Below, piece by piece: positions 10,668 to 16,174 of a stretch of DNA of 16,174 nucleotides. Numbering within the stretch: the first letter of the stretch is position 1; the number at the start of each line of letters is the position of its first letter. The position numbers and the translations under genes were made by a program. The DNA comes from Oscillospiraceae bacterium (lineage in GTDB: Bacteria; Bacillota_A; Clostridia; Oscillospirales; Oscillospiraceae): positions 1 to 16,174 of the forward strand of contig JAFUCD010000023.1 of the NCBI GenBank assembly GCA_017459865.1, read 5' to 3'. The notes beneath the pieces were generated by a model, which saw only the letters and a program-made list of their open reading frames with translations, was not told the origin of the DNA and did not search any database.

Positions 10668-11282
10668 TCAGCAGCACGGGGAAAAGCACGGATTGCAGCA
10701 GAGATTGCACAGGATCGTATCCAGGCACCAGCTGCCCGTGAAGCTCCCGCTCTGGTAGCCGCCGGGATAGCTGGAATAGGCGGCGCCGCCGTTTTCCAGC
10801 TCCATCGCCAGACGGCGGAACTGCAGGTTGCCCGGCTCCATCCGGGCGGCGGTGCGGGCATGCTCCAGCGCGAGCACGCGGTTGCCGAGCGCGTCGTTGG
10901 CAACCGCGCTCAGAAAATACCAGGTGCCGTCGCGGTCCGCCTCCGGCACGCCGGAAAGCGCGTTGATCGCCTCGGAGAAGTGCCCGGAATTGATGAAATT
11001 CATCGCCGCCTGACACTCCGTGCGCATCTGCTGCTGCGCGCCGTAGCCGGCGTAGCTCTGATAGCTGCTGTAGGCGCTCTGTCCGCCATAGCTGCCGTAG
11101 GACGCCTCGCCGCTCTTGATCGCGTCATAGGCGGCGTTGATCTCGTTCATCTTCTCCGCCGCGGTGGGGTCGTCCGGGTTGCGGTCGGGATGATATTGCT
11201 TCGCGAGCCTGCGATAGGCCGCCTTGATCTCCTCGTCAGACGCATCGCGTGACACGCCCAGGACCTCATATGGATCTCTCAT
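10668..11282 (-). CDS. J-domain (DnaJ-like) protein with Cys-rich C-terminus
   Basis: Residues 1-60 form a J domain with the HPD tripeptide at 31-33, which stimulates DnaK-type Hsp70 ATPases. A Tyr/Ser/Gly-rich linker follows (61-85). Residues about 88-165 are helical and TPR-like ([17 protein letters not shown], then [15 protein letters not shown]). The last 19 residues hold seven Cys (186, 192, 195, 196, 199, 203, 204). No signal peptide or membrane helix is seen. It is not DnaJ itself: the G/F region, the central zinc-finger domain and the substrate-binding domains are absent. The start ATG overlaps the stop of the DUF5685 gene as ATGA. It is probably a specialised co-chaperone for a partner encoded in the same operon; the Cys tail may bind metal or form disulfides. 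That client idea is inference. Confidence 0.88.
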   Translation of the reverse strand: MRDPYEVLGVSRDASDEEIKAAYRRLAKQYHPDRNPDDPTAAEKMNEINAAYDAIKSGEASYGSYGGQSAYSSYQSYAGYGAQQQMRTECQAAMNFINSGHFSEAINALSGVPEADRDGTWYFLSAVANDALGNRVLALEHARTAARMEPGNLQFRRLAMELENGGAAYSSYPGGYQSGSFTGSWCLDTILCNLCCNPCFSPCC

Positions 11283-12124
11283 GGGGTATTCGCGCTCCCC
11301 TCTCGCTTGTGTTTTTTGCGGTTCGCGGCAGCATACCGCTGCCAGATCCCCGCGTAAAGGATGTTTCGCATCAGTCCGACGTCCTCCAGGAGCGGCAGCC
11401 GCTCAAAGGCGTCGCAGCAGGCGCCGAGCTGTGCGGTGAGCAGCGCCTTCATCTCCGCGTCGCCCCAGCCCGCGTCAGCGAGCGCAAACAGCGGATTATA
11501 TGACCCGCGCTTTCTATCGTCCTCCAGATCAATGACGGCGTCCTGCAGATAGATCATTCGCCCGAGGGCTTCGCCGAACGGACGCAGCCGCTCCGACAGC
11601 GGATCGGACGTGACGAACAGTTCGCCCAGCAGTCTGCCGAAGCAGCCCGCCGCGGCGTCCGGCTCCTGCCGGTTTTCCCGCTCCAGCACGGCAAGCGCCT
11701 GAAGCTCGCGCTCTATGGCCTCGCATTGGCGCGGCCAGACCGACCGCACGACCGCATACTGGTCGCGCAGCGCCTCCGCCTCCCAAAAGCCGATCGCGCT
11801 GCCGTCGTCCAGAAAATCATCCCGGCAGTTGTGATACGCCAGCGCCACGTTCATGTCGGCGGCGTAGGTCGTGATCTCGTTTTGCCAATAAAAATGCTTT
11901 CGCGCCGGATGCGCCATGCAGCGCTCCATGCCGCGCGTCTCCTCCGGCTCGAGCATCGACGAGAGCACGAGCACCAGAAACGTCATATCATATGTGAGTG
12001 CGACGCGTCCGAAGAAGCCGTGCCGCTCCTTCAGCACACGGCACAGCCCGCAGTAGCACCCCTTATAGCGCGCTTTTTCCGACTCAGACAGCTGCTTCTG
12101 GTCGGCGATCATGCAGCCAAACAT
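11279..12124 (-). CDS. DUF5685 family protein with isoprenoid-synthase-like Asp motifs
   Basis: The 281-residue product begins MFGCMI and continues with a Cys cluster C23-x-C25-x2-C28 ([15 protein letters not shown]), then TYDMTFLVL and a C69/H72 pair (RCMAHP). I recognise this as the DUF5685 family, which has no known function that I can state. The rest looks all-helical. Two Asp-rich stretches, [11 protein letters not shown] (98-107) and [21 protein letters not shown] (192-212), resemble the two metal-diphosphate motifs of phytoene/squalene synthases, whose second motif reads like LRDVGEDARRGRIYLP. A shared fold is therefore plausible; an enzymatic role is inference. No ribosome site stands out, but the start is six bases after the preceding stop, so translation is likely coupled. 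Its stop overlaps the J-domain start. Confidence 0.8.
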   Translation of the reverse strand: MFGCMIADQKQLSESEKARYKGCYCGLCRVLKERHGFFGRVALTYDMTFLVLVLSSMLEPEETRGMERCMAHPARKHFYWQNEITTYAADMNVALAYHNCRDDFLDDGSAIGFWEAEALRDQYAVVRSVWPRQCEAIERELQALAVLERENRQEPDAAAGCFGRLLGELFVTSDPLSERLRPFGEALGRMIYLQDAVIDLEDDRKRGSYNPLFALADAGWGDAEMKALLTAQLGACCDAFERLPLLEDVGLMRNILYAGIWQRYAAANRKKHKREGSANTP

Positions 12125-12130
12125 CGCGCG

Positions 12131-12538
12131 TCAGGAGCGGCGGCGGAACGCGGTCCCGCACTTGCGGCAGACGATATTGATCTGCCCCTTGCCCCGCGGC
12201 ACGCGCAGCCAGGCCCGGCAGCTCGGGCAGCGGAAGAAGCGATACTCCTTGCGCTGGCGAAAGCGCTCCAGCCAGCCCTGCACCGCGCTGAAAACAGGAT
12301 AGCGCAGGCGCAGATAGGCGCCGTTTTCCTGCCCGCGGCGGTAGAGATCGCGCGAAAACATGCGGAAGTAGATCACTATGAGCAGCGCCAGAGAGAGAAA
12401 GCCCAGCCATCTGGCTACCGCTTTCCCCGGAACAAACAGCTCGACCGCCACGATCAGAAGCAGCACAACCGACAAAAACCGGTTGAGCGCATCCATACCG
12501 TTGCGCCCGATCATCATTCTCTGAAACCATCCGCGCAT
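12131..12538 (-). CDS. Small two-helix membrane protein with a zinc ribbon
   Basis: The 135-residue product has two hydrophobic segments (about 19-37 and 42-58), separated by only a few residues, and a basic soluble C-terminus with two CxxC knuckles, C104/C107 (CPSC) and C124/C127 (CRKCG). Such pairs usually bind one zinc ion. The two helices form a hairpin, so both ends are probably on the cytoplasmic side. The start was set at the ATG of MRGWFQ because GAGGGTG lies about seven bases upstream; an in-frame ATG 15 codons earlier lacks such a site. It is the first gene of the operon with DUF5685, J-domain and HAD genes, and its stop is six bases before the DUF5685 start. The function is unknown; it may anchor the operon's soluble products to the membrane. 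Confidence 0.75.
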   Translation of the reverse strand: MRGWFQRMMIGRNGMDALNRFLSVVLLLIVAVELFVPGKAVARWLGFLSLALLIVIYFRMFSRDLYRRGQENGAYLRLRYPVFSAVQGWLERFRQRKEYRFFRCPSCRAWLRVPRGKGQINIVCRKCGTAFRRRS

Positions 12539-12598
12539 GAAATCACCCTCGTGAAGCTTCCGCTCCGTCATTCGACAGAACATACCAAATCGAAGCTT

Positions 12599-12607
12599 AT
12601 TCTACCA
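12599..12607 (-). promoter_or_regulatory. Extended -10 element upstream of the zinc-ribbon/DUF5685/J-domain/HAD operon
   Basis: On the minus strand TGG-TAGAAT forms an extended -10 element about 60 bases before the first start codon. A TTGATT further upstream is 20 bases away, too far for an ideal -35, so the extended -10 would carry most of the recognition. The surrounding stretch is AT-rich compared with the genes. Confidence 0.45.
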
Positions 12608-12646
12608 CAGCAATCCTTAAAAATAATCAAGTTTTTGTGAACGATA

Positions 12647-12679
12647 ATCGCCTCCCGCGGATCAGCCGCAGGAGGCGAT
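12647..12679 (-). terminator. Hairpin after the anti-sigma gene, probable terminator
   Basis: ATCGCCTCC pairs with GGAGGCGAT (9 bp), with additional inner CGG/CCG pairing around ATCA. It begins about 20 bases after the stop of the anti-sigma gene. The following minus-strand tail (TATCGTT) is poor in T, so termination may be weak or allow some read-through into the next operon. Confidence 0.5.
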
Positions 12680-12699
12680 GGATTTCCGTATCAAATCGG

Positions 12700-13851
12700 T
12701 CAGATCAGATCGTCGATATCTTCCCAGAAGCGGACGAAGCGCCGGAACGAATCGGGGTCCACCGAAGGCACCGCAGGCACAGGCACGCTCGGGACAGGCA
12801 CAGGCGTCGCAGAGCCGCCCGGTGTGACCGGTGCGGACGGGACCGCGGGCGTCGTTTCAACCGGCGCGGGCGTCTCCTCCGGACGCACGCCGGTCAGATC
12901 CGGCATATAGGAATCGAGCACCTCGCCCGTGCGCGCGGACACGCAGTAATACTGCACGCCGCTGCCCGGCTGCAGCGTGACGATATAGACAAGCTCCGAT
13001 CCCTGCCAGCCAAGCTCCGCGACAGGCGACACGTAGGCCGGCGCGAGCCCGGCGGCCTCGCAGGCGATCGTGACCGCCGCGTCGTCGGAATAATAAACGT
13101 CGGTATTCAGCGTCCCGAGCGTCGTGGTATCCTCCAGCGGGATGTCCTGCGTCTCGGTATAGTAGATCAGATCCTGCACGGAGGCCTGCAGCAGCTCATC
13201 CGCGCGCGCGCTGCCGCCGGTCAGCTTATCCACAAGCGCCGTCTTGCCAAGACCGGTGCCCGCGACCGCGGAGGTCTGTTCCGGCAGCGTCTGCAGCAGA
13301 ACATGCGGCGCGATGGCGGCATCGGTCGCGGCCAGGCTGAGCGCGTTGTTCGTCCTTTGGGCCAGCGCGTCTGCGCGGCCGGCGTTGTCCTCCTGAACGG
13401 AGACCAGAACGGCGTTGTCCGTCTCGGAGAGCACATCGCCGGAAATAAACAGCGTGGTGACAAGCGTGACGGCGTCGTCCAGCCGCTTTCCCGTGAGCTG
13501 CGTCGGATCGACGACCGAAACGGCGCGGGCATCCTCCAGCCGGACAGAACGGACGCGGTCGAACCCGTCCACCGTGAAGGCGACCGAGGCGTCGGCGTCG
13601 ATGATGACCGTGCTTCGGCGGCCGCGCATCACGCCATAGAAAACGCCTGCTCCCAGCAGCACCAGCGCCAGAACGGCGGCGATCAGCTGCCGATATACAC
13701 GGCGCGCCGGACGCCGCGTGACCGTCTCCGCGGGATCGGAAGCGGGCGTCGGCTGCGGTCCGAGCCGCGCGAGCAGGTCGTCCACCCGGTTCGGCGTCAT
13801 GGCGGAGATCTCCTGCCGGAGCGCAATATGAAGTTGTTCGTTTGCGCTCAT
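12700..13851 (-). CDS. Membrane anti-sigma factor with RsgI-like and PepSY domains
   Basis: The 383-residue protein has a short cytoplasmic part (1-53) that should hold the sigma factor, one membrane helix (about 54-76), an extracytoplasmic RsgI-like domain (81-152, with STVIIDADASVAFTVDGFDRV and a GKRLDDAVTLV helix), a helical region, a PepSY-like segment (260-316, ACEAAGL through YYCVSARTGEVLDSY) and a Pro/Thr-rich tail (322-365). RsgI proteins usually have an Asn-Pro in the first strand (D-x-NPS) that self-cleaves during signalling. Here the same place reads D-A-D-A-S, so that mechanism seems absent. The start overlaps the sigma gene's stop as ATGA, typical of sigma/anti-sigma pairs. The signal is unknown; an envelope or polysaccharide cue would fit the family. 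Confidence 0.82.
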   Translation of the reverse strand: MSANEQLHIALRQEISAMTPNRVDDLLARLGPQPTPASDPAETVTRRPARRVYRQLIAAVLALVLLGAGVFYGVMRGRRSTVIIDADASVAFTVDGFDRVRSVRLEDARAVSVVDPTQLTGKRLDDAVTLVTTLFISGDVLSETDNAVLVSVQEDNAGRADALAQRTNNALSLAATDAAIAPHVLLQTLPEQTSAVAGTGLGKTALVDKLTGGSARADELLQASVQDLIYYTETQDIPLEDTTTLGTLNTDVYYSDDAAVTIACEAAGLAPAYVSPVAELGWQGSELVYIVTLQPGSGVQYYCVSARTGEVLDSYMPDLTGVRPEETPAPVETTPAVPSAPVTPGGSATPVPVPSVPVPAVPSVDPDSFRRFVRFWEDIDDLI

Positions 13852-14393
13852 AGCGTTTCCTCAAGCATGGAACGTAGTTTTTTCAGGGATCGGTTGTATT
13901 TGCTCAGCACCGTTGAAAGCGGCAGCTCCAGCAGCTCGGCGATCTCGCGGTGCTTGAGTCCGGCAACGGCGTGCAGCATCACGATCTGCCGCTCCGCCTC
14001 GCTGAGCTTTTGCAGCACGGCGCGCGTGACCATCCGGTTTTCCACGGTGAGATAGCGGTCGGTCGGCTCCGGGATCTCGGGCGCGTTTTCGTCCAGCAGC
14101 GTCAGCTGCTTGCGCCGCATGGTGCGCACGACATTCTTCGTGATGCCCAGCAGCCACGTCAGCGGGCTGACGCCGCGCACCACATACCGCACGGCGGCGC
14201 TCCAGACCTGCAGGAACGTCTCCTGCAGCGCGTCCTCCGCGAGGTCCCGATCCCGCAGACCGGACAACGCGAACCCAAAGACCGCCTCGCGATAGCGCTC
14301 ATAGAGCACCGCGAGTGCCGTCTGGTCCCCATGTGCAATTCTCGTGATCAGCGATTCATCCGCATGCGGAATCACGCCGGCGGATCGATTCAT
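13848..14393 (-). CDS. ECF-type RNA polymerase sigma factor
   Basis: The 181-residue product has the two-domain layout of extracytoplasmic-function sigma factors: region 2 (about 24-95, with DLAEDALQETFLQVW for -10 recognition and core binding) and region 4 (about 122-175, with LSEAERQIVMLHAVAGLKHREIAELL and the helix-turn-helix LELPLSTVLSKYNRSLKKLR). There is no region 1 or 3. The frame is open for 52 codons upstream, but I set the start at the ATG of MNRSAG. It has AAGGTGG eight bases upstream, and the predicted promoter lies within the upstream extension. The downstream overlapping gene is a membrane anti-sigma factor, so activity is most likely controlled by release from the membrane. The target genes are unknown. 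Confidence 0.92.
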   Translation of the reverse strand: MNRSAGVIPHADESLITRIAHGDQTALAVLYERYREAVFGFALSGLRDRDLAEDALQETFLQVWSAAVRYVVRGVSPLTWLLGITKNVVRTMRRKQLTLLDENAPEIPEPTDRYLTVENRMVTRAVLQKLSEAERQIVMLHAVAGLKHREIAELLELPLSTVLSKYNRSLKKLRSMLEETL

Positions 14394-14450
14394 GGAGTGT
14401 ACCACCTTCAGCGTACTGCGGCAGGCGCACAGAAGCGCCCCGCCGAATAC

Positions 14451-14480
14451 ACTATAACACATCCACATCCAATATTGCAA
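14451..14480 (-). promoter_or_regulatory. Promoter for the sigma/anti-sigma operon
   Basis: On the minus strand, TTGCAA (14480-14475), an 18-base spacer and TATAGT (14456-14451) form a sigma-A-like promoter. The -10 is good and the -35 moderate. The leader of about 50 bases contains a GC-rich inverted repeat (GGCGC/GCGCC near 14423-14440). ECF operons are often self-regulated, but I could not find a second, distinct promoter motif. Confidence 0.55.
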
Positions 14481-14602
14481 ATCCTGACGCGTTTTATCGC
14501 AGCATCGCTCCGCTTTTTTCAGGGCATAGCCGCCAAACAACATGTACACTTTTGAATATTTGTAAGTCTTTATTAGAATTTATACTATATTTTTTTATTT
14601 TG

Positions 14603-14631
14603 TTGATTTTTGCGATAAAATCCTGTATTCT
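14603..14631 (+). promoter_or_regulatory. Promoter of the SLH-anchored GDSL esterase gene
   Basis: TTGATT (14603-14608), a 17-base spacer and TATTCT (14626-14631) lie in a strongly AT-rich island (about 14550-14650). The transcript would have a leader of roughly 65 bases ending in the ribosome site AAGGAGGA before the ATG at 14705. The whole gap 14394-14704 thus holds two divergent promoters and no gene. Confidence 0.55.
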
Positions 14632-14704
14632 ATACAAATAGAAATGCAGGTCGTTTTTTATGGACGCCGCAGTTCCCGTTCACAACCATCATAAGGAGGA
14701 AGTT

Positions 14705-16174
14705 ATGAAGCGTTTTCGCAAAAGCTTATGTCTGCTGCTCGCAGTGATCATGCTGGCGAGTCTCACCAGCGCGCTTGCTGACGACGGCAATGACTACACG
14801 TACAACAAGTACAGCGGCTACAACACCTATATGTGTATCGGCGACAGCATTGCCGCGGGCTACACCGTCAGCGGTGTGTATCTCAAGGATCTCGGCTACA
14901 CGCGTGTCACCGGCGCGTATCACGACATCGTTGCCAACGGCATCGAGGCCAATCTGCTGCAGTTTGGCGTGAGCGCGTTCCGCTGTGTCGAGCTGCGCTA
15001 CATCGTTGAGGGCACCTACACCGATACCGACGGCATCTGGGCGCTGGCATTCTCCCAGGCGTTCAGCATCGAGAATCTGGAGGCGCTGAAGCCCTATTAT
15101 CTCGCGGCGATCCAGTCCGCCGACATTCTCACGATCAATCTCGGCTCGAACGACATCCTGTCCTACTCCTACATCCGCGCCATGCTCAAGATGTATGAGG
15201 ACACCACCACCGACGCGCAGAAGGCCACGATGGAGTGGATCGAAGCCAACGGCGGCGACGTGGGTCAGGCGTTTTTGAGCCTGCTCAACACCGCGCAGAC
15301 GCTGGGCAAGCTGCCGAACGTGCTGGCGGAGTTCCTCGCCGCGTTCAACGAGTCCTTCAACAAATTCCAGGAGGACTGGAACGCCGCTCTGGAGGCGATC
15401 TATGCGATCAATCCCGACGTGCAGATCATCACCGTGGGCGTCTACAACCCCGCGAACAACATCTCCCGGACCGAGGGCGGCTCGTTCAAGCTCGGTCCCT
15501 TCATGCAGCCTCTGGTCAATCAGATCAACAACTTCCTGAAGTCCGGTCACAAGTATGCCGACAAAGCGCCGTTCGCGGATGTGGACGGCACCGAGACCTG
15601 GCCGATCTCCGTCACGGGCGGCGACTTCACCGCGAAATACAACTGGTGCTCGCACCCGACCCGCGCCGGTCACATCTATATGGCATCCAAGATCATGCAG
15701 GTCATCCCCGCTCGCTACGCGGATCCTTCCGAAAGCCCGGATCCTTCCAAAAGCCCGGATCCTTCTGAGAGCCCCGATCCTTCTGAGAGCCCGGATCCCT
15801 CCGAGAGCCCGGATCCTTCCGAGAGCCCCGATCCCTCTGAAAGCCCGGATCCTTCTGAGAGCCCGGATCCCTCTGAAAGCCCGGATCCTTCTGAGAGCCC
15901 GGATCCCTCCGAGAGCCCGGATCCTTCCAAAAGCCCGGATCCTTCTGAGAGCCCGGATCCCTCTGAAAGCCCGGATCCTTCTGAGAGCCCGGATCCCTCT
16001 GACGCCTTCCCGTTCAAGGACGTGAAGGAGGACGACTGGTTCTATCCGCATGCCAAGTATTGCTTTGACAACGGTCTGATGCAGGGCAAGAGCGCGACCA
16101 TGTTCGATCCCAAGGCCAACACCACGCGCGCCGAGTTTGCCACGGTCCTGTACCGTCTGGCGGGCTCCCCCGAC
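14705..16174 (+). CDS. Secreted GDSL/SGNH esterase with DPSESP linker and SLH domain (3'-partial)
   Basis: The frame is open from the ATG at 14705 to the window end (490 codons) and continues beyond. Residues 1-25 are a signal peptide (basic MKRFRK, hydrophobic core, cleavage after ALA at 25). An SGNH hydrolase follows: block I CIGDSIAAG with nucleophile S48, a block II Gly near 88, block III GSND (147-150) and block V SHPTRAGH with H317. The family's Asp three residues before that His is Trp314, so the triad may be incomplete or rely on a dyad. Residues 340-432 are a hydrophilic linker of DPSESP repeats. From about 435 an SLH domain begins (FPFKDVKEDDWFYPHAKYCFDNGLMQG, then TRAEF), which binds secondary cell-wall polymers. 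The protein should be displayed on the cell surface and may de-esterify a polysaccharide or lipid. A perfect AAGGAGGA sits upstream. The number of SLH repeats is unknown. Confidence 0.88.
   Translation, partial: MKRFRKSLCLLLAVIMLASLTSALADDGNDYTYNKYSGYNTYMCIGDSIAAGYTVSGVYLKDLGYTRVTGAYHDIVANGIEANLLQFGVSAFRCVELRYIVEGTYTDTDGIWALAFSQAFSIENLEALKPYYLAAIQSADILTINLGSNDILSYSYIRAMLKMYEDTTTDAQKATMEWIEANGGDVGQAFLSLLNTAQTLGKLPNVLAEFLAAFNESFNKFQEDWNAALEAIYAINPDVQIITVGVYNPANNISRTEGGSFKLGPFMQPLVNQINNFLKSGHKYADKAPFADVDGTETWPISVTGGDFTAKYNWCSHPTRAGHIYMASKIMQVIPARYADPSESPDPSKSPDPSESPDPSESPDPSESPDPSESPDPSESPDPSESPDPSESPDPSESPDPSESPDPSKSPDPSESPDPSESPDPSESPDPSDAFPFKDVKEDDWFYPHAKYCFDNGLMQGKSATMFDPKANTTRAEFATVLYRLAGSPD
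15722..16000 (+). repeat. 18-bp tandem repeat coding DPSESP linker, 15.5 units
   Basis: Fifteen full 18-base units and one half unit encode Asp-Pro-Ser-Glu-Ser-Pro, with Lys in place of Glu in units 2 and 12. Almost every difference between units is a silent change, apart from those two Lys codons. Units 7-8, 9-10 and 14-15 are the same 36-base pair, so part of the array seems to have grown by duplication of two-unit blocks. It forms the flexible, acidic Pro/Ser linker between the esterase and the SLH domain. Length variation between strains is expected. Confidence 0.92.

Noticed and set aside
12637..14055. A 472-codon plus-strand frame opposite the sigma/anti-sigma genes
   Set aside because: It is Arg-rich and has no domain signature, whereas the minus-strand frames have clear sigma, membrane and PepSY features.
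15722..16000. Regular short repeats that might suggest a CRISPR array
   Set aside because: The units are head-to-tail without spacers, 18 bases long, and stay in frame inside a coding gene.
14726..16051. A 441-codon minus-strand frame rich in RIRALR repeats
   Set aside because: It is the antisense reading of the GDSL/SLH gene and its DPSESP repeat; the plus-strand frame has a signal peptide, GDSL blocks and an SLH domain.

Overview
The window looks like chromosomal DNA of a GC-rich member of the Clostridia (Bacillota), probably an Oscillospiraceae-type gut or environmental anaerobe. The basis is strong AGGAGG ribosome sites, sigma-A type promoters, glycogen genes, a DUF5685/J-domain operon, an ECF sigma factor with an RsgI-like anti-sigma, and an SLH-anchored surface protein. 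No taxon can be fixed from this sequence alone.

Layout. (1) 1-961: a disturbed left end. A DUF2238/YjdF-like membrane protein reading frame runs abruptly into the C-terminal tail of a radical-SAM SPASM protein. A gene-free stretch follows, then a tRNA-Ala(GGC) whose D arm has been rewritten. A two-way terminator closes the region. (2) 1006-4445, minus strand: one promoter and four genes in a row: a glyoxalase/VOC protein, an AlkZ-related protein, an alanine dehydrogenase-like protein and a P1-family (DmpA/NylC-like) self-processing peptidase. (3) 4490-9999, plus strand: a sigma-A promoter drives glgB and then a 1154-residue protein that joins a complete GT5 glycogen synthase to a complete GH13 glycoside hydrolase. 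(4) 10002-12607, minus strand: a four-gene, translationally coupled operon encoding a membrane zinc-ribbon protein, a DUF5685 protein with isoprenoid-synthase-like Asp motifs, a J-domain protein with a Cys-rich tail, and a HAD phosphatase. (5) 12647-14480, minus strand: an ECF sigma factor and its membrane anti-sigma factor (RsgI-like plus PepSY domains), overlapping by ATGA. (6) 14603 to the end, plus strand: a secreted GDSL esterase with a 15-unit DPSESP linker and an SLH cell-wall domain, cut by the window edge. The two terminators at convergent junctions and the divergent promoters fit a compact, intact chromosome from about 961 onward.

How the genes fit together. glgB and the synthase-hydrolase fusion form a glycogen unit in which elongation, branching and probably trimming or debranching are encoded by two adjacent genes. 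No glgC, glgD or glgP is in the window. The sigma/anti-sigma pair is divergent from the surface esterase, so it may control cell-envelope genes, but no shared promoter motif proves this. The most notable items are the GT5-GH13 fusion, the resemblance of the DUF5685 protein to phytoene/squalene synthases, and the broken or rewritten sequence between 500 and 903.
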